From Eleginops maclovinus (Eukaryota > Chordata > Actinopteri > Perciformes > Eleginopidae), in assembly GCF_036324505.1 (NCBI RefSeq), contig NC_086352.1, forward strand, positions 7,726,001-7,790,000: a DNA stretch of 64,000 nucleotides, in the 5' to 3' direction. Position numbers and translations under genes: made by a program. How positions within the stretch are numbered: position 1 is the stretch's first letter; each line of letters begins with the position of its first letter. A model generated the notes under the pieces. The model made no database searches. It was not told the origin of the DNA and was given only the letters and a program-made list of their open reading frames with translations. Positions 37,591-50,915 of the stretch are shown here, piece after piece.

Positions 37591-40500
37591 CAATCTTAGA
37601 CATATTCATACACACATACATATAAATATATATCCCCTCTAGACCTCCTCTCATTCTCTGATGTGGGCCACAAAGGAAAGGTGATGGGAATGATAAATTG
37701 CTTGAATAGAAGCCAATAGACTGAGGATAATGAGGCCCTGACAATTCTGACAAGTGATGGGCGGCTCCCCTCCGTCAACTTGTCTCCCGAGCCCTTCCTC
37801 TTTTGCACAAATTGTTGAATTTGAAAGCCATATTGCTTCCAACACCAAGTCCTAATGCACACTTCAGTGGTCAGTGAGGCTTCAGCATAGGAGCTGTCGC
37901 CAAACTGCAGCAAGTAAATCAATAAACCAGTGCATTATAGTCTTTTTACAAGCGGATTGCCTTGCAGCTAATTGCCCGCACCTACTCCATCTCTGTCCAA
38001 CATCAACCTCCCTCTGTCCTTCTCCTATGTGTTACAACTTCAATTGCTTTTAAATTGCCCATCATAGCTGCTAAGATGGATATTACACAGCTATATTTGA
38101 CCATATTCGCTGTTGATATTGACAAGCTGTGTTTTTTTTGGGGGGGGGGGGTTTGTCTGTAATGGTGTAACAAATCTAATTTTCTGGTCCATACAAAAAA
38201 GCCACTTACAATTTCAGTAGTTATGGCAGAAAAAGGAGATTAGTCACACAGGAGCTATTTCAGGCAGTGTGCAATTTGATTTCAAACCAGAGCTAGAGGG
38301 TTTTCCCTCGCAGACTTGGAGCTATTGATCCTGAAACACCAGTCATACGATATGAAATAGATACTCTTAGTTGTTTTCAGTACAGCCAAAGTAAGAGAGA
38401 AATGACTTTGACCTGCTGCTATTTTGGTCATTCTGGTATCACTAGTGCAGGCTGGTTTGATGCCGTCTGGTGCCAAGAGGTACTGATGTTAACGGTCAAA
38501 TAACAGGAACAAAGCTATGATATGTTTCCATCAGCAAATGGATATAAAGGAAGTATAAAACTATGTTTCATAGTGTGAGTTTATCACGGACATGCTAGGT
38601 GCTATATGCGATTGTAGTTGAGCTAAATGCTAACAACAACAATGCTGGAATACTAATGCTGAGATTGATTAGCATATTCACCGTCAATTAAATAGGAAAG
38701 CATGCAAATATATGCTAATTAGCAATGGACTCAGTATAGTTGGTTAGTAAGTTGAATCAATGTCATTTGTTGCAGGTATGTGGTCAAAACGAAAATATTG
38801 GACCTGATGAGGAGTCCAATATCCACTAAATACCATTAAAGTCTGTAGCAATTTCAACAGCAGTCCATCCAATAGTTGTCAATATATTTCACTAACAATG
38901 AAAATGCACTGGGAAAAAAAATGCTGCTCCGAAATCAAGAAAAATAACAATAAAAACAAAGTGTCTTTTGCTCGTAATAAGTACATAAATCTGCCGATAG
39001 AACAAGTGAAGGGTAAGATTGCTTCAAATCAGATGGGATATTTAGATAAATGAGATCTTGAGGAAACTTCTTTTGAACTATATTTCTTGCAGAATCAGGA
39101 GATGTGTTACAAAATAATCCAGAAACGCTCAAAAGTTTCTGTTTTCTGGAGATTTTCCAATAAAATGAAAAGAAAATGTTGAATCTGAATGAAAAATAAG
39201 AAGCATTGTCCAAAAACAAGACCCTATATCTCACTTCATTGTTACTTCCTAAGTTGTGTCTTAGACATATTCTGACGAGATATTAGACACATATACCTGG
39301 CAAGATTTCCAGGTCTTGCAGTGTGTTAACCTGCTAGTGTGCCAGTGGAAAAGGCATCCACGAATGTATGCCCCAAATTGTGTGGTAATCCATGCATTTA
39401 GCTTAGCTCAAAACATGAAAAGACCTTCCGCAGCATCACAAAACAATACATAATTCACATGATGTTTAGGAAATGTTACAACTATGTGATCAGGGTGGGG
39501 ATTTATGGGGGGCTTTCCTTTGTTTACATTTTGTCTGAAAGAACTATCCACATCTCTTGTCCTGAGGTGTAATCTGGATCACTGATGCGGCTCAAACAGT
39601 GATGCTTGTTGGAACACATCAGAAACCATAAGCTTGGCCTTCGACGAAAGAAAAAAGAAAGTCAATTCCCTGCCTTGTGGCGCGGCTACTGGTCTGGTAA
39701 TGAGTTTGCCTGAGCCAGTGGCTGGTGTAAGTGAAACCAGAGGGACAGAGACAGGAAATGATGTCGACCGAAGATACTGTTATTCGTCTGGTTCGATTAT
39801 TATTTTGACATTTGTGTATCCTGGGGTTAGATTGACAGTACACAGCTGCCTTGATTCAGCCACACGCTGCTTCCCCTTTAGGCACACTGATGAGGGGAAA
39901 GAGTCTGTCAATAATCAGGTAGGAAAGTCAAAAAAGAAAGTAGGCAACACTCTCGCCTGCTTTTACTTCAAACAAGCACTGTTGAGATTTGTTTGTGCTG
40001 GACAGATCCCAGAGGGGCTTTGTGGTTCGGCATACAACAACTGATGGGGTATTAATGGGGAAATAGCAACTTAGAAATAGTAGATTGGTATAGAATAGGT
40101 ACAAGGACATTTCAGCAAACCTTGGGTTATTATATACAGCACATTGTTTCAGATGGAGCACGTATACATTCCTATGCCTCATGCATGAATACACTAATAT
40201 ATAGTTGTAGGAATTCACCGAGGCCACACTGCAACACCAGTGTAGCACATTATACAGGATGTGCTGTGCATCCATTTCAGGTAAATATATGTTTGGCCAT
40301 TTTCCTTATAATATAGGGCGCACTGGAAATGGCTTTTACAGGAAAATGACTCCATGTCAAGCGACTGGAAATAGGATAATTACTGAGCCCTGGTGTAATT
40401 ATATAGATACATGAATCAGATGCTGTTCACATATCGTTGTAATCGGTGTCGTCATCTGCCTCTGCTGGTCATTGGTTTATTTTTCTAACGCACGAGACGT

Positions 40501-41424
40501 CAACCTGTACATTTATGTGCATCCTTGCACTCAAGTATTATACAATGATTTACTTGAATGCTTTCTACTTCAAATCCCAGTCATTTTACAGCACAGTGCA
40601 TCCCTCCACCCTATCTCCGTCCAGAAGCTTTGTCCTTCTCAGCTAATGGTTTTCAGCGACCCAATGAGAGGCCATTAACGTCCGGAAACAACCTCAACCT
40701 AACTCTATTACTTCTGTCAGACGATGACCACTAGACTTTTATGAAAAGGAAAACAAATGTGTTTTCGTCCTCCATTGACAGCCTTCTTGAAAGTACACAC
40801 TTGACACATAAATGAACCTCCACACCACTGTCATTACTTGAGTATATTGCATCTGACATTTTTGGGGGTAAAGCTAAATAGAGAAATTTGTCTCAGGGTT
40901 TTTCTCTTCTTGTTTTTTTTTTTTTTGCCATAAATGCTCAGGCCTTTTAACACAGCTTTCAGTGTAGATGTGGAAATTGAAGAAGTGGAAATTGAAAAGC
41001 TTTCAGGCAGCTGCCAGGCAGTTTGCAGCACTGTTTCCCTGAGTCAGAAGCATTTTCACTCATTGTGTTTTATTGCATTAGACCGAGTCCATAACAGGTA
41101 CAGGTCATTAAATTACATCAAGACAAATTGAGCTATTCACTACCCATTTCCAATTTTCTCCGAAGTTGGCACGAAAGAGAATTAGACATAGACCCGCTTA
41201 TATTTTTCTCCCCAGATATCACTGGAAGTCTGTGAGGCGTCTTCCTCCACCATAAAACACACAGCAGCTTGTTTTATTACAGCTGGCTTTCTGCGGCCAA
41301 AGGATTTAACCTCCATATATATATATATAGGAGGATGACTTCCTTCCATTTCAAGTAAAGTAAGAAGTAAAGCTGTAAAACTCAATTGTAGAAATACTGC
41401 GGTACATGTCAATTCCCCGCATCG
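37591..41424. other. Unique non-coding DNA with minor low-complexity runs
   Basis: TA/CA-rich patch at 37608-37632, T8G12 homopolymers at 38132-38151, T-run at 40913-40926, and TATATATATATA at about 41317-41330. The 136-residue frame at 39634-40044 has no recognisable domain and no splice context. Confidence 0.4.
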
Positions 41425-41660
41425 TACAGTACAAAAGTATTGGCATCAAGTAAAAATACTCATTATGCATAATGGCCCCTTTCAAAATACATATGTTAAA
41501 CCACAGTATTATGACTATTGATGTGTTTAATTACAGCTGATAAAGGTGGAGTTAATTTCACTAATTTGTGTACTGCTTAATAACCGGTCATAATATTTGA
41601 CTATTTAGTTTGTAAGTGATTTATATTTTGTATTATGTAATAATCTAAATGAGTAAAGGT
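41425..41660 (+). mobile_element. D6: partial hAT-like element (D4 subfamily)
   Basis: AATACTCATTATGCATAATGG corresponds to AATACTCATTATGCATTTTA in D4, with the same following order of AT-rich segments. It ends near GAGTAAAGGTACAAC. Both termini are eroded. Confidence 0.45.
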
Positions 41661-41767
41661 ACAACACCTGAATGTTTATAAACAGGACAACAGTTTTATA
41701 TGTTAAAAATGAGTTATTAATATTTAAAAAAGTGAAATGAGTCGTTGATTGTGGGCTTTCTGAGGTA

Positions 41768-42072
41768 GAATAGAATCGGAGGATGAAACCCTCTGTATTG
41801 TCACACACATGCACACAGCAGAGCACACACAGTGAAATTAGTCCTCTGCATTTAACCCATCCTAGTACTAGGAGCAGTGGGCAGCTATTGTGCAGCGCCC
41901 GGGGAGCAATGGGGAGGGGGGATTGGAGGTGTCCGGTGCCTTGCTCAAGGGCACCACAGCAGGGCCTAGGAGGTGAACTGGGACCTCTCCTAGTAGCAGT
42001 CCACTTTCCATATTTCAAGCCTGTTCGGGGACTTGAACCGGCAACCCTACGATTCCCAGTCCAAGCCCCTAC
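41768..42072 (-). mobile_element. SINE S2, same family as S1, 5'-truncated
   Basis: On the minus strand it matches S1 from GTAGGGGCTTGGACTGGGAA through the B box (complement at 42029-42039) to the GATTCTATTC tail. It lacks about the first 20 bases, including most of the A box, so it could not be efficiently transcribed. Truncation at the head is expected of reverse transcription that stops early. The 199-residue minus-strand frame (41605-42204), the longest in the window, is this SINE plus flanks. Confidence 0.85.
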
Positions 42073-43869
42073 TTTAATTGAAGCCAATTTCCCCCTGGGA
42101 TTGTTAAATGAAAGGTACCTCAATATTGTCCTTGAGTGAATTGGTATCTTCAACCACTGTTCATGTACAACTGTACGAAGGTGGGGGGGTTGGAATTGAT
42201 TCACCCTCCAGCCGTTTCGCTGTGTGTCTCATCGGCCCCGTATCTTCACACAGAAAATAGACCCCCATCTCTCACGCCTCCACTTATTGATTGTGAATCA
42301 GACTATATTTCATGACTGAACACTTCCTTCTTCTTTTTTTTTGTTGCCAACTTCATTGTGGGGGCTTTTATGTGCAAAGAGGATTCCGGAGGATCCATAC
42401 AGAATGGTAGGCGCGCTGTTAAGAAATAAGCCCACTTCAATGGAGGGATTTGCAGAGCCCACTCAGAGGTAGGAGGGAGTCTTTTCAAAGCCGCCCTTTT
42501 TTTCCATGGCTGTTTACTGCTCTGTGCGGCACAGTGACGGGCACCACTCAGCACGTTGCCCCGAAACTACAGCCTAAAAAACCCCAACCTAATTCACCAA
42601 AGACCTGTCGGAGCCTGCTGTGTCTCTTTATTGGTAACAGCAGAAAAGAAATTGAATAATAAAAGCTAAAAGCCTCGTGATGAAATCTCCTTTGTTCCAA
42701 CCAATATTCCACTTAGCTTTTTGACTCACAAAGTATGAAGTACAACGTCGGACATCGCCTCAGGAAACAAGTTTATGTTCAGTCTGTTGATTAAATATCT
42801 GACATGTTGACTGACTCACAATTTCAGGGGCAGCGTGCATAGCAACATCTATAAGGTAAAATAAGTACGTTATTGATGTTTGTGTTGCAGCAGCATAAAA
42901 AGACAAGGCATTGCACATCAGAGAAATTCAAAGACTAGAAATAAACAACTCAAAATGTAAACGTGTCAATAGAAATAAAATACCCTTAAATAGTAGAACA
43001 TACATGTTGGAATAAAAATGTACAGAAAACAAAACATAAAGCAAGATATTATGAAGTGTGTAAGGAATGGAATATTAAATTGAATATGTAGTTTATCGTT
43101 TACATACAGTACGAGGTATATACACATTTTCCTGGCGAGACCTGAAGTAATCTTCGTAACATCAAACTATAGATCGTAGATCCTGAAAGTAGAATATACA
43201 CCTCTCGCTGAAAAAGATCAACAATTCTCGACTACTTCGTTTCCCCATGTGGATCAACGTAGCTGAGGCTGGGTTTATTAAACCACCATTTACCCCCCGG
43301 ACCCACAACCTCCAAATGGACTTAATTCAAATCAATCAAAACATTTATTGTATGAATTTAAAATATTCATCTGTGATCAATCATGATTAATCACACTGTA
43401 CATTTAATATGCTTTATCTTGCACACTTAATGTAAATGATGTCCTACTTTTAAAGCTGGTTAGCTGTAAATTGGCCCTTCATAGTTTAAATTGGTCAAAA
43501 TGTATATTTTTAACTTTTCATTTTATTTGTTTTTGGTTCTAATTGGATAAAAATGTTTGTTTGTTTATGTTTGACTTCATTTATTGTTCCACATAATGTG
43601 CAATATATTTTTTGCATGCTGCTGTGACGAAACACTTCCCAGATTGGGATCAAAAAGTGACTCTTATCTTAAATGTATCACCAGTTTTTTTACTTGTAGT
43701 TTGATAGTTTTGATGAATATAATAGAACTAAGAAATGCTGACAAACTCCTAAGAGAAATCTGAGGTTAATTATAGCATGATTTCTGAATTATTGACATGA
43801 AGTCCATCCCCCGTGTGACATACATTTCTTTTCTTCAGTGAGTAGTTTGTGTCCAATAGAGAAGAAGAG
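42073..43869. other. Unique non-coding DNA
   Basis: No exon recognised; AT-rich from about 42900. Confidence 0.4.
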
Positions 43870-44110
43870 CCTTTTCTTAACGTGAGACTGTGGAATTAAG
43901 GATTCAGCGTACAGATCGATGTAGGCTTAAAGCTGACAGAAACGTGCCCGCCGCTGTCTGTCCTATCATGCTACGACTGACCCTTAAATGGCAACTCTAT
44001 CAATTCAGTGTCAATCCCCCTCCCAGCAGACCCACGGAGGGAAGTGAGGCAGCATTAATTATGAGCCTTCAAGCTCAGAGGGACAGTTAATCTTTGTCAT
44101 TTTGCTTCTG
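43870..44110. promoter_or_regulatory. Candidate conserved non-coding element
   Basis: Balanced stretch in AT-rich surroundings, with GCAGCATTAATTATGAGCC near the end. Weak evidence, sequence texture only. Confidence 0.2.
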
Positions 44111-44494
44111 GAGACATTTGGATCTGCCACAGAGATTTGAGCCAGGTCACAGCTCTTGACCCCTTCACTAGGAATAAGGATTCTGCTCACACGTACGGAA
44201 GAAACCTATTGTGGGTTTTTTTGATTTCCACTCTCATCCCCCTCAGGCTGCTTGAGTACGTGCTACAATGACCTCTTTCTGACTGAGAAGTTTCCGAGAG
44301 TTAGATATAAAAAGACGTTTTATCTTAATAGCTTAGGCTCACAGAAACTGAGCTGGGTTTTAATCCAAAGTTTTATATGACTAGGATTTCAAACCAAGGC
44401 TCTTACACCGTATGTATAAGTGTTGGAATTACATTTTATAATTGAAGGACTTTTAATTCACTTTATAGTGAAATGGTGTATCGTATAAATGGAA
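44111..44494. other. Non-coding DNA before D5
   Basis: Nothing recognised. Confidence 0.38.
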
Positions 44495-45219
44495 TTTATG
44501 GTAAAATCCAATACATTTGATGAGAAAATGTGTACTTTTTACTCCATTACAATAATTTGAAGGCTTTGATTACTAGCTATGTTGCAGATTTAGATTATTA
44601 ATATAACATATGACTTAAATTTTGATTCATTATTGGTTATTTTTTATTGTTTTATTTATTTAATGGCTTTTATTATAAAATAAGTAGCTGTTTTTTAATT
44701 ATTAGAATTGTATTAATCATATTAATTATGTCATTTTATTATTTATGTCTTAAACGTATTTAGGTTTTATTTTTATTTATTTATTTAACGGGTATTTTAT
44801 ATTTATCCTATTTATTTATTTATTTGTCTTCCTTTATTTTACTGAAGGTTCACCATTTTATTTTTCTGTTCATGTAAAACTCTGGTTGTGTTTTTAATTG
44901 TGTGCCTAAGCTGCAACTGATGCAAGTCTTACACAAATAAAGCTTATCATCAAAGGTTAAGCTACACATTAGCATATAAAGCATGTCAAATATATGTCAC
45001 CTAAACACATAAATGGATCAATAGTTGAATTTAAATCATTCTGAAATGTGCCACTCTGCATAACGAGTACTTTTACTTTTGGTACTTTAAGTATATGTTA
45101 ATTCCAATACTTTAGTATGAGTTTAATTGTGAATGCAGGACCTATAACAGCGCATTTTAACACTGTGGTATAGCTACCTTCACTTAAGTAAATATCAGAG
45201 CACTTTTTTCCACCTCTGC
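44495..45219 (-). mobile_element. D5: hAT-like element of the D4 subfamily with AT-rich insertion
   Basis: On the minus strand it begins GCAGAGGTGGAAAAAAGTGC, the hAT-like terminus, continues with TGCAGGACCTATAACAG... counterparts of D4, and ends with GGAGTAAAAAGTACAC. In the middle (44640-44850) is a run of TTATTTAT-type repeats. The left end is approximate. Confidence 0.55.
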
Positions 45220-46197
45220 TTAATATGCATCACGTTAAAAGGTATTTGTAATTACTTGTTTCTTTTTTTTTACATTTGAGTATAATGGATATGCTTGCTT
45301 GTGAATATCATGCAAGATAACTTTTTGCATTTGCACAGCGTTTTAAAGCTAATTGAAAAAATACATCTGGTATCTCCTTGCTATTACAAGACCACAGTAG
45401 CACAGAGGCTAGCCGGGCCCATCACTGCCCAGGTGTAAAGAGCTGATTGATTCTTATAGGCGAGCGCGGCAACAAAGCAGCACAGAGAAAAGCAGGGAGG
45501 ACTCACAGAGGGAACGTTTTGACAGAATTGGGGCATCGCCTCGATCATACCTTCTCAGTGCCCTTTGTGTGTGTTTAATATCTTCTGAACAAGACAGGTA
45601 GGGCTGCAATAAAAACGATGACGATAATAAATACAAGCTTTTTTCTGCTTCTCACTGCGGATGTAAAGTCCAGCTCTTCCTCCCGGATGCACGCATATAT
45701 TGTCTCGATGCTGGCAGCACGCTGAGGCCACAAACTCCTGCGTTAACATCCTAAGCTGCAATGCAGTATGCAGGGTCACGAGCCTAGGTGCAGGAAACGT
45801 AAAGCAGATATTTTAGAGCTGCTTAAGCTGTTAATTCTCTAAATGCCTTCACACAGGTTATATTCAAATTCATGCCCTGTTTGCCTTTCATCTGCTCCCA
45901 GCCACATGCTCAATCTTTTGCTCTGACAACGTGCTGCACCTCCAAAATGTTGAATAGCGCTCTCAGGAGAATATGCCACCTACAAGACAGGCAGAGAGAA
46001 GAGGGTAGCTCTCGAGCTGCTATAAAGATTAATGAGGCTCCTGTTGTCGGTGTCAGTTTAAGGCCATCTCTGCAAGGAGACGAGCGGAGGATGTTTGAGG
46101 GAAGAGACCTGCCGTGCAGCATCTCCCGGTGTGTGCAGCCCCCTTTTTATCTTGCAAACAGGAAGATGTGGTGGGGAGGAAGCCAGATCTTGATGCT

Positions 46198-46198
<1 letters not shown>
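45220..46198. other. Unique non-coding DNA
   Basis: No supported exon. The 123-residue frame at 45872-46243 ends inside the GT array and has no family likeness. Confidence 0.42.

Positions 46199-46228
<30 letters not shown>
46199..46228 (+). repeat. (GT)15 microsatellite
   Basis: 30 bases of perfect GT. Confidence 0.95.
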
Positions 46229-46230
<2 letters not shown>

Positions 46231-46591
46231 GGTGTGGCATTGATGGAGTGGCACTGTGCGGTGCTGAAACAAGGGGGATGTGTTGACTGTGTAAAGTTCA
46301 AAGGCATCATCAGCTTCATTTGTGGCGGCACAGCGACTCGGTTCAGGAGGAATCCAGCGGCTGCTCCATCTGGACACCTCGTTTCTGCCACCATCGTTTC
46401 ATCAGTGACACCATAGGAGCAGAGAAGTGATCTGAACGCCACGCTGACAAATGTGCATGGATACATGGATGGTTGCGTGGAGGAGAGAGACATAACGTCA
46501 TCACTGCGATAGTGCCGGTGATGCGTTGGTCAGTTAATCTAAAGCACTTCTTAATGTGTATTTCTCTGGCTCCCTTCTGATGGATTAAATC
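46229..46591. other. Unique non-coding DNA
   Basis: Nothing recognised. Confidence 0.4.
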
Positions 46592-47019
46592 TTTTAAAGG
46601 GGCCCTATTCCAGGTTCATATTTACATGTCTCCATGCTTTAATGTTCAGAAAGCTCTTTATCTTTCTCATACTGCCTGTGCTGCAGCACCTCTTTTCACC
46701 CTCTGTCTGAAACCAGAGCCCAGTCTGCTGTGATTGGTTAGCTGGCCGGCTCTGTTGTGATTGGTGAACCACTTAGAGATGTCCCGCCCTTTAGCCTATC
46801 ATGTACAATGTGTTGGAGCGCTAGCCAATAGAAGCGCAAGTGCTACATAGTGATGTCACTATGATCAGGAAGTTAACAAAGGAGTCCAATGGAGGTGTTT
46901 CCAGCAGGGTTGGTGAACTTTAGGATATTAGCCTCTGCATACCATTTACATGCACTAAAACCTATATAACACACTGCAGGAAAGAGAAACCCCCAAAAGG
47001 AATATAGGGCTCTTTTCAA
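46592..47019 (+). repeat. Repeat A4, apparently full length
   Basis: Left end TTTAAAGGGGCCCTATTCC and right end AATATAGGGCTCTTTTCAA are imperfect inverted repeats about 428 bases apart, the best view of the family's termini. Internal CCAAT-type motifs are present as in A2. Confidence 0.87.
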
Positions 47020-47272
47020 TGAGCTCTTCTCAATATCTGGTACCTGCAAATGAAAATAGATACAGCAATCACTCATTAGTGCAACAACTACAGAATCAGT
47101 GTTGCCTTTCAAGATTAAAAGAAACCCCTGATAGATGTGTGATGATTCCCTTTTGCCCTATTATTTATTATTTAGAGTTTCCACATGCTGGGCCAGTGGT
47201 TTGCACATTAGCCAAAAACAACCTTTTGAAATTCAAACATCAGCATATGTTTCTGGATCAAATAACAAACAA

Positions 47273-47771
47273 CCTGTCTGAGTAAAACAAATGCAAGGGA
47301 GGAACCTTTTTATATCAAATGTATTTCTCTTACTCTCAGCGTGCGCCCTCAAACCAAAATGCAGATTGTCCTGATGAAGTGATGGCAGAAAACAATATTT
47401 GTGTTCTTCAAACACGGTATCAGAAATATGAAGATGGTGTCAGGGGTCTGGTCAGACGGCAGAGACAGAGAATAAATATGGGATGGATGTCAAACTGAGA
47501 TTTATGATCCTTCTTACTCTCTTTTTCTGGAGAGGAAGTAAAGAAACCGTAACTGGATTTATTTGTTGTTTGAGGTGCAAAATATGACTCAGCAGCTTTA
47601 AGACGTGAAGACACTATTATTTTCTGCTTCGCTCTAAAGCAGGATTTTCACCTGAAAGTGGGCGGGGTCGTAATTTGACCGTATTTTGCACTCATACTAT
47701 CTTTGTCTAGGAAAAGCCCTGCCTGTCTGTGTAATAACATGCAAGGGAACTACCTTTTTAATATCAATTTG
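47273..47771 (+). repeat. Repeat B3 flanked by about 48-base direct repeats
   Basis: 47338-47721 is a B copy in B2 orientation. It is bracketed by CCTGTCTGAGTAAAAC plus AAATGCAAGGGAGGAACC on the left (47273-47320) and CCTGTCTGTGTAATAAC plus ATGCAAGGGAACTACC on the right (47722-47771), each followed by TTTTT.ATATCAA. These flanks are absent from B1 and B2. Confidence 0.72.
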
Positions 47772-48252
47772 AGTTAATCATTTGCTTGTTTTATAAGGTA
47801 GCCACTAACAGGTATAAAGTGTGTTTCAATTGCTCACGTAGTGTCGATACTGCACCTTAAGTTGTTACTTCATAAGGTATATGAGCTAAGAACAGCAAAC
47901 TGGTGCAAGCAATTACTAAGGTGTCTCCAAACAGAGGAACAGCATCGTCTTGAATCCTGACTTCTTTTTCTTCTTTAACTCCAGCCTCTAATTGGATGCG
48001 TGGCCTTTGTGTAGAACATCCACCTTTTCACAGAAATAGTTTGAGCGTGGGTGAGGAAGCTGTGCATTGATTTCCTCTCTGTGTGTTGTCAGCAGCGAGG
48101 TGTTAATGCATTTTTCTGACTCACAATTGACGGAGCCGTACCTTTGGGAGGGGATGGGTATATTCACACTTTGTTATTCATAGATTTGTGCTCTATGGTC
48201 TTATTTTAGCAGGATGCTGAGAATATCCTTCATTACCTCACTAAGATTTAAG
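47772..48252. other. Unique non-coding DNA
   Basis: Nothing recognised. Confidence 0.4.
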
Positions 48253-48285
<33 letters not shown>

Positions 48286-48300
48286 ACACACAGACACACA

Positions 48301-48361
<61 letters not shown>

Positions 48362-48366
48362 ACACA
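48253..48366 (+). repeat. (CA)n microsatellite with GA interruptions
   Basis: About 114 bases of CA with CAGA interruptions at about 48281, 48293, 48301 and 48357. Confidence 0.96.
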
Positions 48367-49089
48367 ATTTATGATTATCCAGATCTTATGGTTCAGTGCG
48401 TTCAGTAACTGCAGAAAATAAGTAGCTGCAAGATGGTTTTATAGATTCCCCTAATTTTATATTCTGTAATACTGGAAAAAGACGCTATGAATAAATACAG
48501 GAGCTTTTTCTGGGGAGCAACATTAGCAAACAGGTTTAAAGACAAGGTGTTATCTGGTTTGCAGTCACTTACGCCAACCAACACATCAGATTGCCATGTT
48601 TAAATTTGGACAGCTGAGTGGAGCGGCTTTAGTGTTTACCTACACTTTAATTGGGAGGGCATTGCCATTGAGTTATACAGGTAATGCGCGTTAGATAAGT
48701 GCGCTTGGGGAGTAGATTTAACGGGATTGTGTTATCAGGAGTCAGAAAAAGTACCTGTATTCCCTTACAGTTACACTAAATATAGACGTAATCAGATTAC
48801 TGTTATAGTTCTAAACATGTGGGGATTAAAAAAACCCAAACATCATAAACCTCCCCCTTTACATATTTTAATGTCCCTTTGTGATGCATTATTTTATCAT
48901 ATTTGTATATTTTGATTGACAGAAGACATCCTAAAGTAAAGTCTGTAGCTGTCATTTTACTTCAATTGAATTGTTCCTTGCCTACAGGACAACATAAGTA
49001 AAAATCGGCTCATCTTACCCCACTCTCCCCTGCTCAGATTAGGCAACTGATGACATGATTGTACAGGTAACTCCTAATTGTGACAGAAT
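48367..49089. other. Unique non-coding DNA
   Basis: Nothing recognised. Confidence 0.4.
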
Positions 49090-50915
49090 ACATGTTTAAA
49101 GTTGAATTCACCAACCCTGAACTGCTTCACAGAGGTGACGCAAGCTGAGCTTTCAAAAATCATCTCAGCTATTACCTCCTCCACCTGCGCCCTAGATCCA
49201 ATCCCCACATCCCGACTCAAAGCCTGTTCTCCATCCATTATTCCCACTGCCTCCACCATCATAAACAAATCCCTGTTGAGTGATGAGGTTCCCCCCACTC
49301 TCAAGCAGGCAGCCATCCGACCAGTCCTGAAGAAACACAACCTGGATCCTGAGGTACTCTCAAATTTCCACTCCATCTCAAACCTGCCTTTCTTAGCTAA
49401 GGTTCTGGAAAAAGTTGTGGCCCGTCAGCTTCATGAACATCTCCACTCTCACCAGCGCTATGAAGCCTTCCAATCTGGTTTCAGACCATCTCACAGCACT
49501 GAAGAGGTCTCGGGTGAGGGTCCTAAATGACCTGCTGATAGCGAGTGACTCCCCAAGCCTTCTCATCTTGCTTGATTTGAGAGCAGCATTTGACACTGTT
49601 GACCAACACACCAACACGTGTCAGCGTCTCAAGGAGGTGGGAGTCACTGGCAAGGCTCTGGACTTTTTCAGATCATACCTCTCAGGAAGACAGGAATATG
49701 TCCGTTTTGGAAAAAACACCTCTGACACACACTGTGTCACCTCTGGTGTCCCCCAAGTGTCAGTCCTGGGGCCACTTCTCTTTTTACTTTACATGCTGCC
49801 TCTGGGACAAATACTGAGGAGCCATAATATACTCTTCCACACAGATGCTGATGACACACAGATTTACCTCCAATCTGCCCCCGATAAACATCTAGCACTT
49901 TCAAAAATCTCAAGATGCCTGGACCACGTACTTCACTGGATGAGCAATAACTCCCTCCAACCAAATAGCAACTAATCAGAGGTCATTCTCATTGGAACAC
50001 CCCATCCATTACTGAAAGCAGACTTCCCTCGAATCGTCTTCGATGGACACTCCATTCCTCTCTCCCCTCTTGTAACAAACCTATGCGTGAAACTGGACTC
50101 ATCCCTTTCTTTCCAAGCACACATCAAGACTGTCTGCCAAGTTTCCTACTACCACCTGAGGAACATCTCCAAAATGCGACAGTCGCTCAGCAAACTGGAT
50201 GCAGAAAAACCGGTCCATGCCTTTGTCACCTCCCGCATTGACTCTGCAACTCTCTGCTTGCTGGCCTACCAACAAAAACAACTCAGAGACCGCAGTATGT
50301 ACAAAACAGTGCCGCCCGGATACTCACTACAACACGCAAATCAGAACACATCACCCCCATCCTTCACTCACTCCACTGGCTCCCCGTAACCCAGCGGATC
50401 AACTACAAAGTCCTCACCATGGTCTACAAAGCCATTGACCACAAAGCCCCCCCCCCTACCTACAGGACTTGTAGTACACAACACTCAAAAACATCACGCA
50501 CCCTCAGGGTCATCCAGCACCAATCTCCTAGCTGTTCCCCGGACAAAACTGGCCAGCATGGGAGAGCGTGCTTTCTCCTCCCTCGGCCCTCATCTGTGGA
50601 ATCGGCTCCCAGAAGATTCAAGGACCTCAGCATCCCTCTCAGTCTTCAAGAAAAGCCTGAAGACCCACCGGTTCCTCACCGCGTTTCCCTGACTGTGCTT
50701 CATTTTATATTTAAACCTTTTATGCTCTTAACCTTTTTCTTTTATCTCTTTGACACTTTTTTTAAATGTATGTATTTTATTAAATATGATCCTGAGGTAG
50801 CTTTAGTTTCATTTCAGTTTGGTTCTTTCTCCCCATATTGTGAAGCACCTTGAGAAAAGGTTGTTTTCAAAGTGTGCTATACAAACACCATATATTATTA
50901 TTATTATTAGTAACC
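49090..50915 (+). pseudogene. Decayed L2-clade LINE, 3' part of the reverse-transcriptase ORF and 3' tail
   Basis: Pieces in successive frames give the C-terminal ORF2 of a fish L2-type LINE: ALDPIPTSRLK and NFHSISNLPFLAKVLEKVVA (about 49190-49420); FQSGFRPSHSTE (49471-49505), then a frame jump; LLILLDLRAAFDTVDQ (49560-49605); SGVPQVSVLGPLLFLLYMLP (49744-49803); DADDTQIYL (49844-49870); a stop at 49975-49977; SFQAHIKTVCQ, another frame change near 50280; and GERAFSSLGPHLWNRLPED (50559-50615). The catalytic box reads DADD instead of the usual YADD. The 3' end has CACCTTGAGAAAAGG, GTGCTATACAAACACC and an ATT-repeat tail (50891-50909), as in L2 elements. 5' truncated and dead. Confidence 0.88.

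Noticed and set aside
39634..40044. 136-residue + strand frame
   Set aside because: No recognisable domain, no splice sites or neighbouring exons, AT-rich non-coding texture.
41605..42204. 199-residue frame, the longest in the window
   Set aside because: Its core is SINE S2, and an equivalent peptide comes from S1 at 24803-25210. Shared non-coding repeat, no gene.
45872..46243. 123-residue + strand frame
   Set aside because: Runs into the (GT)15 array and resembles no family; heavily overlapped by frames on the other strand.
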